Shown: piece by piece, positions 1 through 11,590 of the stretch
How the letters are laid out: the number at the start of each line of letters is the position of its first letter
Numbering within the stretch: the stretch's first letter is position 1
Source of the DNA: Proteles cristata cristata
Lineage: Eukaryota; Chordata; Mammalia; Carnivora; Hyaenidae
Length of the DNA stretch: 64,000 nucleotides
NCBI GenBank assembly: GCA_017311185.1
Contig: JAESUZ010002551.1
Location: 1,426,001 to 1,490,000 of the forward strand
Direction of reading: 5' to 3'
Translations under genes and position numbers: made by a program
The notes under the pieces: generated by a model
The model's input: the letters and a program-made list of their open reading frames with translations, nothing else
Told to the model about the DNA's origin: nothing
Databases searched by the model: none

Positions 1-1102
1 AACATCCTATGACATTATCCTGCCATTTTGTACAGTCTCTGTTAGATTCTCCTGGCTTTTTCTACCTACCACCCCTCTTATCTCATTTCTTTCTTTCTTT
101 TCTTGGTAATTTTCTATCTTGACCACTAGAAAATAGGCTCCCTGGCACACATACCTTTTCCATATGCATAGACTCTATTTGTATCCACAGCATCTACAAC
201 ACTGCCTCCAATCAATACTTGTTAAATCAAAACATGATGAGTAAATACCTGCATACTATGAGACAGACATTAAAACCTGATGCATTTTGTCCACAAGGCA
301 GAAGACAGAAAAAGTGGGGAAAATGTGTTTGTCTACGTATAGACGTACAAGTTTTCTGTGCATTCTGTAAGTGTGAGAATGCGTGGGTTGATCTCCCAGA
401 GCAAACACAGATACATACTTTTGAAGTACGAATTCATACAGTAGTTTCCCCCCATTTGATTAACTCTGGAGTTCCAATCAGGTGTACAGTAATTTTATTT
501 TTATTAAATAAAAAATATGTTTATATTGGCTTGGGGAGTACTGTACATTAGCTTTGAGGAGAGTTACGTGAATACATTTGTACATGCCCATTGTGATCCA
601 ATAACAAAGAAATGTTAGGCCAAGGCTGGTTCCTCATAGATGCCTAGCCTTGCTAAAGTAAAATAACAAAGCCTCCAAATATGCAAAGGAGAGAAGACAT
701 ATCTGATAGTTTCATGCTACTGAGAGCTGGAGTTCCGATTTAAGACCTCAAACAGTGTAGTGTGCCACTAAATGACACTGTTGTAGGTGGCTTGGAAAAC
801 AAGATGGAGAAGAAAAAGACTTTCCAGTTTGCTAAGTTGGTTTCCAATGCAAAAGGAATAGAGGAGAGGAATTTGACACTTTCGGAAACAATGTTCTGTC
901 AGAAAGATTCTCAGGAGGACAACATAACATGGCAAAGGTTATTGTTTGCCTCCCCAGCAAGTGTGTAGATTTCTTTTGAAAAAGAAATAATGGGAGGAAA
1001 AATTAAATACATAAAATAAGATAATTAAATAAAATTTAACTTGAAATTTAAAAAAATAAAAATATTGGTTGGTTGAACGATATGGAGGGAAATACTTCAT
1101 TT
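1..1102. other. AT-rich single-copy DNA, nothing recognised
   Basis: I see no repeat family, exon or RNA gene here. The longest open frame (219-551, plus) has no recognisable domain and no initiation or splice context. The stretch at 990-1070 is A/T simple-like sequence. Confidence 0.5.
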
Positions 1103-1120
1103 AAAAACCCCACAGAGAGT

Positions 1121-1346
1121 GGGGCGCCTGGGTGGCTCTGTTGGTTGAGCAGCTGACTCTTAATTTTGGCTCAGGTCATGCTCTCACAGTCTATGAGTTT
1201 GAGCCCCGCATAGGGCTCTGCACCCCGCATAGGGCTCTGCACTGACAGTGTTTAGGATCCTCTCTCTCTCCCTCTTCTTCTGCCCCTCCCCTGCTTGCAT
1301 ATTCTCTCTCTCAAATAAATGAATTTAAGAAAAGAAAAAAGAAAAG
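1121..1346 (+). mobile_element. CanSINE (tRNA-derived SINE, felid type)
   Basis: The copy starts GGGGCGCCTGGGTGGCTC and runs through a tRNA-like B-box region, the CT-rich segment and an A/G-rich tail. It lies between 14-bp target duplications at 1103-1116 and 1347-1360 that differ at one base. Inside it a 19-bp unit beginning CCCCGCATAGGG is repeated twice in tandem near 1204-1241, which is not part of the usual element. SINEs of this kind are non-autonomous Pol III transcripts moved by L1 enzymes. Confidence 0.93.
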
Positions 1347-1360
1347 AAAAACCCCCCAGA

Positions 1361-2654
1361 CTGGTTCTGAAGAGTGGCTGCAGGTGTCACACGGCTTTGG
1401 TCAGCTGACTGCATGAGGCACGTAGCAAGACACAAACAGGCCGCACCAGGACCTACTTTCCACATTTACTTTTGCTCCATCTCAAGTACTACTTGCATCT
1501 GGAGTTCCCTGTCAGCAAGCTGAATGAAAGCCTCCACCATGTGAAGTCTCTCTTTTAAAATTGTATTATCTTTATTTTTTTGCTTATTTTTTTCTCCTGT
1601 TCTCAGCCAAGATACTAATTTCATTCAAGTGCTTCAAAGATCCATTGCTTGTACTTGGCAGACAATATCAGGTATCGCCTCTGGTTAAGCCTTTATGAAA
1701 AAGCTGATTTTTCTCTAGAAGAGAAAACTTGTGTAGCAGGACAACAAAAGACTTCCCTACCACATTCTTAAATCTGAATGAACCTGCTGGATGGATAAGA
1801 ACACTAAAGCCAGAATTAGCATAGTGTTCAAATTTGGCCTTTTCTCATGGCCCTGAGCTATACAATTCACTTTCTCTCATTCATTATTATTCTCAGATAA
1901 GAGGAAAGGAAAAAGAAACTCCAAGGTACATATTAATATTAGAATTGTGTGAAAGAAAATGTAACATTCCATAGAAGGATGAAAGATGATATTTTCCATA
2001 TGGAAATTTCCTGAAGAGTGATACCAGAGAAAAATGGTAAGGCCTTGATTTCCTTAAAGAAAAATCTAAACAAGTTTTCCACTTTTAACTTATCACAAAT
2101 ACTGGTGTTACTTCAAGTTTGTGTACATCATTGTTTCTAGACAAAGGTAATATAGAATCAGGTGCACATATTAACATAAAAAAATTAAAGATTTCTCTAT
2201 TCTTTAAAACATACTGGAAAATTATATTTAGATTGTTTAAATTTAAAATCTTATTAAATCTATTAACTACTAATGATACTTTTAAGACTACAGGAAGACT
2301 GTGCCACTATCTCATCTGCATCCTTATCTAGAAATCTTTTCTAACTTCAGCCTTTCTGTCTTCAAAAAGACCCATTCTGTTAGCTAAACCATTCTTATAA
2401 ACTCATTTACAGTAAAGTGACAATAGAGTAACAATGGCTTGATATTTTACCCAGAGGAGTGTCTTATTTAAACAAAGGGCTACGAGACAGCGAAAGTTTA
2501 ATCCAAAGAAATAGTGTCAGAACGGCGAAATGTTAGGAATTCTCGCCAGTGCGCACATATCGCAGAAACACAGCCCTCCACAATTAAAACCACAAAACGT
2601 ATCATCTGGTTCTGCCCGCATGTGGCCCATTCCTCTGAGACTGTGAGCCACCAA
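1361..2654. other. AT-rich single-copy DNA, nothing recognised
   Basis: No repeat family or coding signal could be assigned. Short open frames at 2119-2331 (plus) and 2517-2714 (minus) look like chance; the second runs into a DNA-transposon relic. Confidence 0.45.
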
Positions 2655-2822
2655 ATTTAGCACACATTTGAAGCACCTGGAGGACTTCTTAGAACACAGA
2701 TTGCTTAGTCTCACCCCCAGAGTTTCTGATTCAATAGGTCTGAGATGGAGCCAAAGAATTTGTATTTCTAATTACCTGCACTGCTGCTGGTTGGTGGGCA
2801 CACTTTGAGAACCACTCATCTA
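2655..2822 (+). mobile_element. MER5-like hAT (Charlie) DNA transposon relic
   Basis: The pattern matches MER5A: a CACCTGGAGGACTTCTTAGAA block, then CACCCCCAGAGTTTCTGATTC, GGTCTGAGATGGAG and the terminal ACTTTGAGAACCACT. These are short non-autonomous hAT elements spread early in mammalian history. The copy is heavily mutated and non-functional. Confidence 0.75.
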
Positions 2823-2827
2823 AGTTA

Positions 2828-2975
2828 ACGATTCTCATACTTGTCTGAAATCACCTAAGGAGCCTTAAAAATCCGGATGCCACCCACAGAGATCCTGATG
2901 TCACGCATCAGCCACGTGACTCAGAATCTGCCTTTTGAAAAGATCCCTAGGTGGTTCTATTGTGCAGTGAAGTTT
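2828..2975 (+). mobile_element. Second hAT-Charlie-like relic (MER5/MER3/MER58 group)
   Basis: It starts GATTCTCATACTTGTCTG and continues through ATCACCTAAGGAGC, AAAAATCCGGATGCCACC and GATCCTAGGTGG-like text, the layout of non-autonomous hAT elements. It follows the previous relic almost directly. The subfamily is uncertain. Confidence 0.55.
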
Positions 2976-3074
2976 TTAATTCACTACTCAAAGTATTTTA
3001 TGATAATATACTCATATGTAATTAGATAATACTGCTCCTACACTCCCAACCTTAATTGAACAATATCAGATGCA

Positions 3075-3560
3075 TGCTCCTAAACACCAATCTTGTGTGC
3101 TAGGTGCCAGGAGTCCTCTGGCCTGCAAAGTCCTATGTGATGTGACCTCTGTAAATCCTTCTGACGTCACATGTCAGTGCTCTCTGCCACCTGCCCACCG
3201 TCACTCTGCTCCAAGCTCAAAAGCCTCCCTGTTGCTACTTCAGCGCATCAAATACAACTCAGGGTCTTTGCACTCACTGTCCATATTCCAGGAACACTCT
3301 GTCCCCATGGCTTCCTCCCTCCCTTCCTCTAGAACACCGCAAATAGGATCATTTCAAAGACACCCTCCTGACCTCATTATCTAAGAGAGCCCTGCCTTCC
3401 CTCAGTCACTTACTTTCTGCCCTTACCCCTCTTTATAGGTCTTCATAGCCCTTGGTACTACTTGAGTTACCAATGAGTTAAATACATTTGTTTATTTATT
3501 ATCTGTCTCATTCTACTGAACATAAGACCTACGAAGTAGAATCCATGTTTTCCTCTCTAG
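3075..3560 (+). mobile_element. LINE L2 3' region, left part
   Basis: Aligned by eye with L2 3' ends: GGGTCTTTGCACTCACTGTCC, a TTCC-GGAACACTCT block, GACCTCATTATCTAAGAGAG, the TTATTTATTATCTGTCTC block and AATCCATG. L2 is an ancient, long-dead mammalian LINE. The copy is interrupted by an L1 fragment and resumes at 4187. Confidence 0.75.
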
Positions 3561-4186
3561 TTTTTATTTAAAGTCCAGTTAGTTAGAATACAGTGTAATA
3601 TTAGTTTCTGGTGTACAATACAGTGGTTGAACACCCATACAACACCCAGTGCTCCTCACAGGTGAACTCCTTATTCTCTACCACATGTTTAACCCATCCC
3701 CCCACCCAGCTCCCCTCTGATAACCATCAGTTTTGTTCTCTAGAGTTAACAGTCTGTTTCTTAGTTTGCCTCCCTTTTTTATTCCCTTTGCTCATTTGTT
3801 TTGTTTTTTAAATTCCACTTGTAAAGGAAGTCATAAGTTATTTGTCTTTCTCTGACTTAACTTCACTTAGCATAATACTCCCTAGCTCCACCCACATCAT
3901 TGCAAATGGCAAAACTTCATCCTTTTTTATTGGCTGAGGAATATTCCATCGTATATATATACTATATCTTTATCTATTCATCAGTCAATGGACACTTAGG
4001 TTATTTCCATAATTTGGCTACTGTAGATAATGCTGCTGTAAACCTTGGGGCGCATGTATCCCTTTGAATTACTGCCTTTTTATCCTTTAGGTAAATACCT
4101 AGTAGTGCAACTGCAGTACCGTAGGGTAGTTCTATTTTTAACTTTTTGAGGAACCACCATACTGTTTTCCAGACTGGCTGTTATGT
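3561..4186 (-). mobile_element. 5'-truncated L1 3' end, inserted in L2
   Basis: The minus strand reads as an L1 3' end. The plus strand shows the reversed signature: T-rich start, ACACCCAGTGCTCCTCACAG, CATAATACTCCCTAGCTCCA, GGAATATTCCATCG and AATGGACACTTAGG, ending in the reversed ORF2 3' region near GACTGGCTG. L2 text stands on both sides, so this L1 landed in the L2. Target duplications are not clear. Confidence 0.85.
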
Positions 4187-4262
4187 TTTGTTCACGGTTA
4201 TATACCCCGTACCTATCGATATGCTTCATATATAATAGACATTAAATCAATATTGCTGAACA
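4187..4262 (+). mobile_element. LINE L2 3' end, right part
   Basis: TTTTGTTCACGGTTATATACC followed by CATATATAATAGACATTAAA and a TTGCTGAA end corresponds to the usual L2 terminus. It completes the element broken at 3560. Confidence 0.65.
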
Positions 4263-6025
4263 GGTAGGGATGTAATAATAACATAAGCATGCCTTCTTGC
4301 TTCATACAGCTGACCTTTGAATGGGGTTCAGGAGTTTAAAAAGAAACGGACACAAGAATAGTCCACATGGCTAGAAAAGCACAAAAGAAGAGTATGAAAC
4401 CACCTTAAAGTCATCAGAGAAGACTTCCCAGTGGAAATCATTTCTAAATGAAGAACTGAAAACAAATAGTCATCTTCCAGGAGAAGAGTTGGTGGAAACT
4501 GCTCAGAATACAGCCTGGTGATGAATTGAAAGAAGCTCAATAGACAATTCAGCAGGGGTCTACTGCATTTCCACTAGGAACAATGTGTTGTAATTGAAAA
4601 GTACAATATACAAAGATGATTCAGATTGAAATCCAAGACCCTGAGATCCTGAAAGACTAGAATCAGACTGAAGGATTTTTAAAAATCTTTTTCTTGACCT
4701 GCTATTACTCCAGCAGGCAATACCACACATGTAGCTGACTCTCTACTGGCATCTTGATGAGTTCATTTACAAATGAAGGAATTGGAAACCGTGAGACTTC
4801 AGGATCTTACTTATATTCCTACAGTGACTTCCACACAGAAAGGGGTCAAAAAATAATCATTGATCAATGACCCCTAAGATTAATGATATTTACTACACTT
4901 TACCCAAATCCCAAACTGTAGGACTCATCCGACATGAAATTTAGGTATTACCATTACTTTATCTGTCAGAAAGAAGCCATAATTATTTCATTCCATTCCA
5001 TTTTTTCTGCAAGCCACCATGAAAAACAACTGTTTCCAGCTCTGATTTTATGCTAAATTTCCTTTACAAAAAATGATGCAGTAAATTATTTGGTTCAAGG
5101 TGCCTCTTTGTACTAACCAAAAGACAGACAAAATCTTTTCTGTTTTTTTAAACCTGTCAACCTCATGCAATAGTATATCCAGGTTTTTGTAATCTTCTTA
5201 TCCTGTTTTTAATCTTGAGGTATCTGACAGGTCTTACATTCTTCTGTTGTGACAAAGCCTAAAAAAGACACCGTGGAGAAAATGAGACTGAATACTTATC
5301 TGACACTCAAGTTTTAAAATTAATTAAGTTAGATTTAATAAACACTGACTTTCTTAACTCCAAGCATGCTCTTTTAGAATTCTGAAGGCATTGGAAACAT
5401 AATTTAGGTAAAGTGAACACTATCTAGCAAACCCATCAGAATTTCAGTAGGCCAGCAATAAAGTGGCCCAATGATCCCTACCTCGTGGCATTCTGGCTGT
5501 TAGGTAATCCGCTCACCCTGACCATGAGACTCTACTCTAACAAATAAAAGTCATCAAAAGTGATGAATTCCAGCTTCCAAAGACAGTGGCTTTCATCTTG
5601 GACCCACTGTAGCTCCAACTCCTTTTTGAGTCACCAGTGGCAGAAACACTCAGGCTGCCTATGCAAGAGGCCCCAATGCTGAGCAAGGTGCTGCAGCATG
5701 CCAGTGCTGTGCCAGTGAGCTGCAGAAGGGGCTTCTGAAGAGACCTGCAATTGCTATGTGAGGGAGCTGGGAAGAGGACTCTATAGCCCAGGGAAGCCCA
5801 GTCCTGACCCACACTGGTCTGCAACCTCACGTGACAGCCAGAACCAGAAGTGCCCAGCTAAGCCACACCTAGCTTCCATGGAAACTGCCAAGTAATGAAT
5901 ATTTGACTCTATAAACTGCTAAATTTTGGAATAATTTGTTCTAGTACAATGATGAAACTCGAGAAAGATGCCGTTATTTGATTTCTACCCTCCTGTATCG
6001 TCTGCCTTCTCCATGGACACAATAC
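4263..6025. other. Mostly unassigned sequence, possible minus-strand MIR
   Basis: At 4755-4830 there is weak similarity to the reverse of a MIR (TTTACAAATGAAGGAATTGG). The stretch 5540-5870 is richer in G+C than its surroundings and may be an old repeat, but I cannot name it; its minus-strand frame (5537-5830) has no known domain. Confidence 0.35.
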
Positions 6026-6190
6026 AGCACTGTGGTTAAGGGCACTAACTCTGAAGCCCAACATCCCCATGGGAATCATTGCCCTGACTCTTATAAGTAA
6101 GAGCATGATGATGACACCATCTACCCCGGAGACTGTGATAGTAATTAAATGAGATGATAATTTAAAGCTCCTCATTAATACTTAGTGTTC
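6026..6190 (+). mobile_element. MIR SINE relic
   Basis: GCACTGTGGTTAAGGGCACTAACTCTGAAG is the MIR 5' end, followed by a degraded core and ATTAAATGAGATGATAATTTAAAGC, typical of its 3' half. MIRs are ancient tRNA-derived SINEs associated with L2. Confidence 0.8.
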
Positions 6191-6974
6191 TGAAATTGTA
6201 GCTGCTTTTATTAACCCTTTTTTTTTAAAAATCGACTTAAATTTACATTCTCCCATTCAGTTCTCCTTTTCTCTTCCTTGGTGTTATATCCCTTTGTCCC
6301 ATTTTCTCCTATCTTTAAGCACTCTTTCAAGAAATATGTATTGAACCCCCACTGTCTTCTCTTACATAGACTACTCTTATGTAGACAATAGATTAATGAA
6401 CAGATGACTGCAACCCTCTTAAGGCTTATAATTTCTCTTCCTTCCTTCTATGGCTTTACTTTCTGCCATTCTTCCTCATCACCTTGCTCCCGATATTTGT
6501 GAAGGCACATTACCCTGATTATTTTGTTTATTGGGCACAGAAACTATCTACACCCAACAGACATGTCCATCTTCCTCATGTAAGAGCTTCTGGCATTGCT
6601 TAATCTCTTTAGGATCTCTTTAAGATCACGAGTCTCAGACACAACCTATTGCTATAACTAAACCCGTTATATTTGAATTTTTAAAATAAATATTGTAACC
6701 GACTTGAAATGCTTGCCCTCATTTTAAAATCTGCTTACTTTCTTGATATTAGAAGTCTATATGATAATGTTTAGAAACATAAATCCATTCCTATAAATAA
6801 CCTGTAAGTTTCTTTAAGGATTTATATCCTTTTTACCAATGAGCTAGAATGAAAAAAAAAAATACCCTTTTTCACAGAGCATTTAAATGATTTCAATAAA
6901 GTGACATGTGCTCCTAAGAAATGCTCAGTAATTCTCTAGCACAAAGTTGAAAAATATTGCAAACTTAGAACACA
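6191..6974. other. Unassigned AT-rich DNA
   Basis: Nothing recognised. T-rich and A-rich runs are present at 6219-6226 and 6851-6860. Confidence 0.4.
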
Positions 6975-7215
6975 GTAGCACAGCTGGCTGTATGAGTGCC
7001 AGCCTTGGGAGTGAGACTGCTTGGAATGAAATTCTCTTCTTATTTCGAACAGCACCACCCTGGCAATTTGCTTCACCTCTCATTGTTGTGTTTCCTCATC
7101 TCTGAAATATGGGCAACGAGGGCATCTGCCTGGTAGGGCTTTTATAAAGATGACACAAGTTAATACTTCTAAGTTGCCTAGAATCTGGTACTTCGTATAT
7201 GTCATACTATTTGAT
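6975..7215 (+). mobile_element. MIR SINE relic
   Basis: The order is GCACAGCTGGCTGTATGAGTGCC, CTTGGAATGAAATTC, TTTCCTCATCTCTGAAATATGGG and TAAAGATGACACAAGTTAATAC. This is the full MIR layout with many substitutions. Confidence 0.75.
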
Positions 7216-7599
7216 AAATAAGAATAAAATAAAAGTGAAGTCTACAGCTCTCTGAGATGGAAATTTAAAAGGAAACAAGACCATAAAAGAGAAAGGAGGG
7301 TTGCTTGATAATCATGACTGTTCCAACCCTGAGTCCTATAAAAAAAAAATAACTCATCTTTTCTCAAATACATCACACTCTTTCAAGAATGTCTACATTC
7401 AGAAGAAACACAGTGAGCATTCCTGGACTGCCCAGGAAACAACACTGACCAATACAAGCAGATATTTGGATGGACAGTGTGAATGATATGGAATCAAACC
7501 TAGTGTGGTTTAGTCATATTATTTGGGATGCAAGTAGAACTTTGAGATTGTATAAAGGCAAACGACCTGGACGCAGCATTTTTGGCCAGTAAACAAATA

Positions 7600-8400
7600 T
7601 CAGCTGAAATGAAAATCTTTTTGTACATTCATTGATTCATTTGGCATCTATTAAGGAGTAAATTTCTTGGAGGACTAAGATTAATAGTTACTGGCTTTGG
7701 AAATCTTACTCTAGAGAAAGAATAAGCACCCATGTAAAAACAGACTTCACTGTGTGCTATAATGAAGCCATATCACAGATGTAATAATAACGTAGCGAAA
7801 AGAGAAAGGTAATGTGGATGAGAAAATAGTCTTCTCAAAAGAAGTAAAAGCATAAGGACATGTTACAAAGAATATAGGTTAGGGCACCTGGGAGGCTCAG
7901 TCAGTTGAGCATCGGACTTCAGCTCAGGGCATGATCTCATGGTCCATGGGTTGGAGCCCCGTGTCAGGCTCTGTGCTGACAGCTCAGAACCTGGAGCCTG
8001 CTCTGGCTTTGGTGTCTCCTTCTCTCTCTGCTCCTCCCCTGCTCATGCTCTGTCTCTTTCTGTCTCTCGAATATAAATAAAAGACATTAAATTAAAAAAA
8101 ATTTTAAAGAGTAAGGGTTAGAAGGATAATTAAATTAAAAAAAGAGTAAAGATTGGAATGATAACTAAAGCCAGGTGACATCCCAGGCAGAGGCAATCAG
8201 GGTCTGCAAAATCACAAGCAGGCAACTGAGTGTTGGAAATTAACAGCTCAGTAATGCTATGTGTGGAATGTATGAAAGTAAGTGGTGGAAAAGAACACAG
8301 ACACATAGTTACTGGAGTAGGTCTTGAAAGGGCTGAGTGCCATGGTAAGAAATATATGGGTCTTCTTAAGGGCTAAGAAATGCTCACAAAAATAGATTGC
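7600..8400 (+). mobile_element. Possible L2 LINE remnant, split by a SINE
   Basis: Phrases such as CCAGGCAGAGGCAATCAGG, GTCTGCAAAATCACAAGC and TGGGTCTTCTTAAGGGC resemble the internal 3' region of L2. Similarity is weak and the ends are guesses. Confidence 0.35.
7882..8100 (+). mobile_element. CanSINE
   Basis: GGGCACCTGGGAGGCTCAG head, TGATCTCATGGTCCATGGG, AGGCTCTGTGCTGACAGCTC, CT-rich tract and an ATAAATAAAAG tail. Flanks AAAGAATATAGGTTAG and AAAGAGTAAGGGTTAG look like an imperfect target duplication. Confidence 0.92.
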
Positions 8401-9424
8401 AGGTCAGATAAGCTTGGGAAATGCTGAATAGCACAACTCCTTGGAGAGTATAGCGTATATAAAGGCTTTCAGCAATCAGAAAGAAATTATTCCTCAGACT
8501 TATTTAAGTAGGCAAATTCAAATGGAATTCCATTTTCTGGAAAGAAGTGTCCCTGGGAACATAGTTCAGAGGATACTATACTGTAGGCAATGGAGAGTAA
8601 CTTTGCTTTTGATAGGAAAGACAAATTTGAATAGAAAAACAAAATTCAGAGAGAAAGGCAGGATATGAGTAGAGTCCCAGGCAAGAAAATGGCAGGTGAG
8701 TGTCAATGATGAAATCATTAGGAGGCAGAACAACAGGACAGGGTGCCAGACTCAAGGTGGAGTAGAGGGAGAGAAGTTAGTTTAAAGTCATTGAGAGATT
8801 TTATCAGTTAAAATCTAGTAGTTGTTATCTTCCTTTCAGGTGTCAAACACAAAAAGGTTTAGAAGATTTCAAAGAGAGGCACTGACCTTAGGAACTTCCA
8901 GATAAGTATAGAGTGCTAAACCCAAACAGAGCAAATGTGTTAGAGGTATGGTGTCTTCAGGGCTCATGGGTTTTGTCTGCGGAGCCAATTTTCTGTCCCA
9001 GCAGAGCCCCACCCTCTTCCATATCCCTTGTTTGAGCTTCTACATTCCTGTTTCCATTGCATTTCTTCTCCGGGAAAGATTCCATTCATTTACTCCTCAG
9101 TGTGAATTTCAATAGATGCATTTGTCTCATGGATATGTCTAATTTATGCCTATCAATCGGATACACACTGGAGGCTTTACCATTTGCATATAAAGTACAT
9201 CAACAAAGGGAAGAGTAACTTCTTGGGGAAATAAGAGTTCGAATCACCCCAAGAATCACAGGGCACAGGTAGCTGGCCTACTCCTGGTTAAGGATAGCTC
9301 TGGACCTATGAGGGGGAAGAAAAATCACACCCCAACAGTTTGCCTCCCAATGTTTCTGAAGTACATATCACAGCAATATCTTCCCAAAATACTGGGAACG
9401 AGGACAATGAAATGAACATTTCCT
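8401..9424. other. Unassigned DNA
   Basis: No confident repeat or exon. Some purine-rich text at 8690-8800 could be further L2 relic. Confidence 0.35.
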
Positions 9425-9580
9425 CAAGTGTGAATCATTATTTTCTACATCAGAATACATGGAGAGGTTTGTTTAAAAGAGGAAGATTCTCAGACTCCAT
9501 CCATAGAAATCTCTCAGTTAGAGACCAGGAATTTAAACTTTTAACCAACAGCCCAAATGACTGTTTATGAACGCTAATAT
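9425..9580 (+). mobile_element. hAT (MER5/MER58-like) relic
   Basis: CATCAGAATACATGGAGAGG, TCAGACTCCATCCATAGAAA, TTAGAGACCAGGAATTTAAA and CCCAAATGACTGT follow the order of non-autonomous Charlie elements. Divergence is high. Confidence 0.5.
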
Positions 9581-10424
9581 TCAAGAGCTATTGACTATAT
9601 AAAATGTATGAAAATTATTTCAGGTAGAAGGCCTAACATAAAACATAGACAATATTTGGTTAATCAGTTTTTTCTCGGCAGTGGTAGAGAAGCCAGAAAG
9701 CAAATTTCACTGTAAACTTGCTTTAGGTAAGTTAATTATAGAGGGATTTACTAGTATTTCTCAGAATGAATTTAGAATCATCTTGGAACATTTTTATTAT
9801 CTCCATTTAAGAAAGGATTTAATTTTAAATCATTTTAATTTGAAATAGCTAGTCAATATAATCAAAGTTTAACCAAAAATGGTACTGGTATTTAATTATT
9901 TGACATAACCTCAGTCTGTTGTTCACAAATTTGAGATACATAAAGGTCTTTTTGATGTGCAAGACAAGAAAAATAATTTTAAAATATTCATTTTGGAGTA
10001 CTTTCACATCATAAAAGTGAAGGATTCTTTTGTTTGCCAATGGCAGATAAATGTGAGACTTTGTGAGATCAACCATTTCCATTTTGAGTTTATAGTTATA
10101 TTTTTAATACCAAAAGCAAATTATTTGCATTTTGGATTTTCCATCAATAAACAGGATTAACATATATGTAATACTATTTAGAAAAAGCTTGTAGGTTACA
10201 TTTAAAATTTTCTAGAGACAAATGTTCTCTGTTTATTTTAAATGTGGCATAGATGATATATCTGCCCAAGTGAACATGAAAAATCAAAAATATATTTTTA
10301 CCCTGTTAATTGACTTCATCTCACTCCTTTTTTTTTTAATTCTCTGATTAGGAAAAGAAGATTATATTTCACTTGCTCAAAACTTCAAGCTTGCAATTTA
10401 GTATTCATTTAAGCAATACTTCTT
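9581..10424. other. AT-rich DNA, nothing recognised
   Basis: Two opposing open frames (9849-10082 minus, 9957-10160 plus) overlap here. Both are of chance size in such AT-rich sequence. Confidence 0.4.
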
Positions 10425-10570
10425 ATGCTTGGCTAAATATAAGGATCATCAGGGAATATCTTAAACTTACTAATTCTCATGTTCCACAGAGATAGTAGAG
10501 GGATAGGGCTAGACTTCTATGTGTTTTAGAAACTTCACGGGGTAATTCTCGTATCTGGCCAGGTAATGAG
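10425..10570 (+). mobile_element. Possible hAT (MER5-like) relic
   Basis: AAGGATCATCAGGGAATATC, ATTCTCATGTTCCACAG and a later GGCCAGGTAATGAG resemble the ordered blocks of MER5/MER58 elements. The match is weak. Confidence 0.4.
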
Positions 10571-11199
10571 ATACCTGGTTTACAAGAAAAAGATATCAAT
10601 TCTGCATGTGCAGAAGACTCTCTTGTTGTAAAACTGGCTTAGTACAGGCAGAGTTTCAACAAATAGAACCCAGCTGTATACTCAAACCTGCTCCCTGGCA
10701 TTGAATATATATGTTGGCATTTGTGGGTGCATGCATGCATATGCATGCATTGGGATTTGTTTGTTCATCTGCTTGTTTTACCCTTAACAATAAAGAGGAT
10801 TTTCTCAATGTTTTACTCTTCACCCCAGTCTCTCTGAGACATGGCTGGACGCTTGGCAGTCAAAGCCAAATTTTAATTTACATGTCCAAATTGTCCCTGC
10901 CATTGAGTATTAGTGAGGAAAGGAGGTAAAGATAGCCCCTGATTTGCTGTCAGACATCATAAAACTTATATTAAAAAGACTTTTTAAAATATATTGTCTG
11001 AAATATCTTAAAACTTAAAGACATAACACACTCCAATCAAAATTAAAATAGAGATCATTTCCAGGCTGATAGGCATTGCTTTCAATATACCAAATCAAGA
11101 TTATGTTGAAAATAGAAAACCATTTCATGATAAAAGCATGAACATGTACTCATGGTATATAAAGTGCAAAATCTGACTTGAAATGTATGTATGATGGAA
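10571..11199. other. Unassigned DNA with a GCAT repeat
   Basis: A palindromic GCAT/ATGC repeat is at 10728-10750. Otherwise nothing could be assigned. Confidence 0.4.
10728..10750. repeat. Short (GCAT)n repeat
   Basis: GTGCATGCATGCATATGCAT is self-complementary in part and purine-pyrimidine alternating. Confidence 0.8.
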
Positions 11200-11360
11200 T
11201 TCCCGTTTTATTGGGGAAAATGTTCTCGGTATCAATGGGGAAAAGACAAAAGCTATAAAACATAATGTTAACATTGCTTACTTCTAGGTGATGAGTGTAA
11301 GCGATCTGATTTTCTGTACTTTTCAAATTTTCCCTTAATGAACTTTGCATTACAAAGCCG
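11200..11360 (+). mobile_element. Ancient interspersed repeat, copy 1
   Basis: ACATAATGTTAACATTGCTT, CTTCTAGGTGATGAG, GTACTTTTCAAATTTTCCC and ATGAACTTTGCATTAC recur in order in a second copy at 12590. The pattern looks like an old L1 3' region, but the family is not certain. Confidence 0.45.
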
Positions 11361-11378
11361 GATAACTTCCAAATTAAT

Positions 11379-11590
11379 TTTTTTATGTTTATTTATTTTT
11401 GAGAGAGATACAGACAGAGTGTGAGCAGAAGAAGATCAGAGAGAGAGGGAGACGCAGAATCCGAAGCAGGCTCCAGACTCTGAGCTGTCAGCACAGAGCC
11501 TGGTATGGGGCTTGAACACATGAACCGCGCCTGAGATGATGACCTCAGCGGAAGTCAGATGCTTCACCGGCTGAGCCACCGAGGTGCCCC
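11379..11590 (-). mobile_element. CanSINE, minus strand
   Basis: Reads in reverse: T-rich tail, TTTATTTATTTTTGAGAGAG, the GA-rich tract, CAGGCTCCAGACTCTGAGC, and the reversed head GAGCCACCGAGGTGCCCC at the right end. Confidence 0.92.

Noticed and set aside
219..551. 110-codon plus-strand frame as a possible gene
   Set aside because: No domain, no splice or promoter context; size is within chance for the window.
5537..5830. 97-codon minus frame in a G+C-richer patch as an exon
   Set aside because: No domain recognised and no convincing splice sites; more likely an old unclassified repeat.
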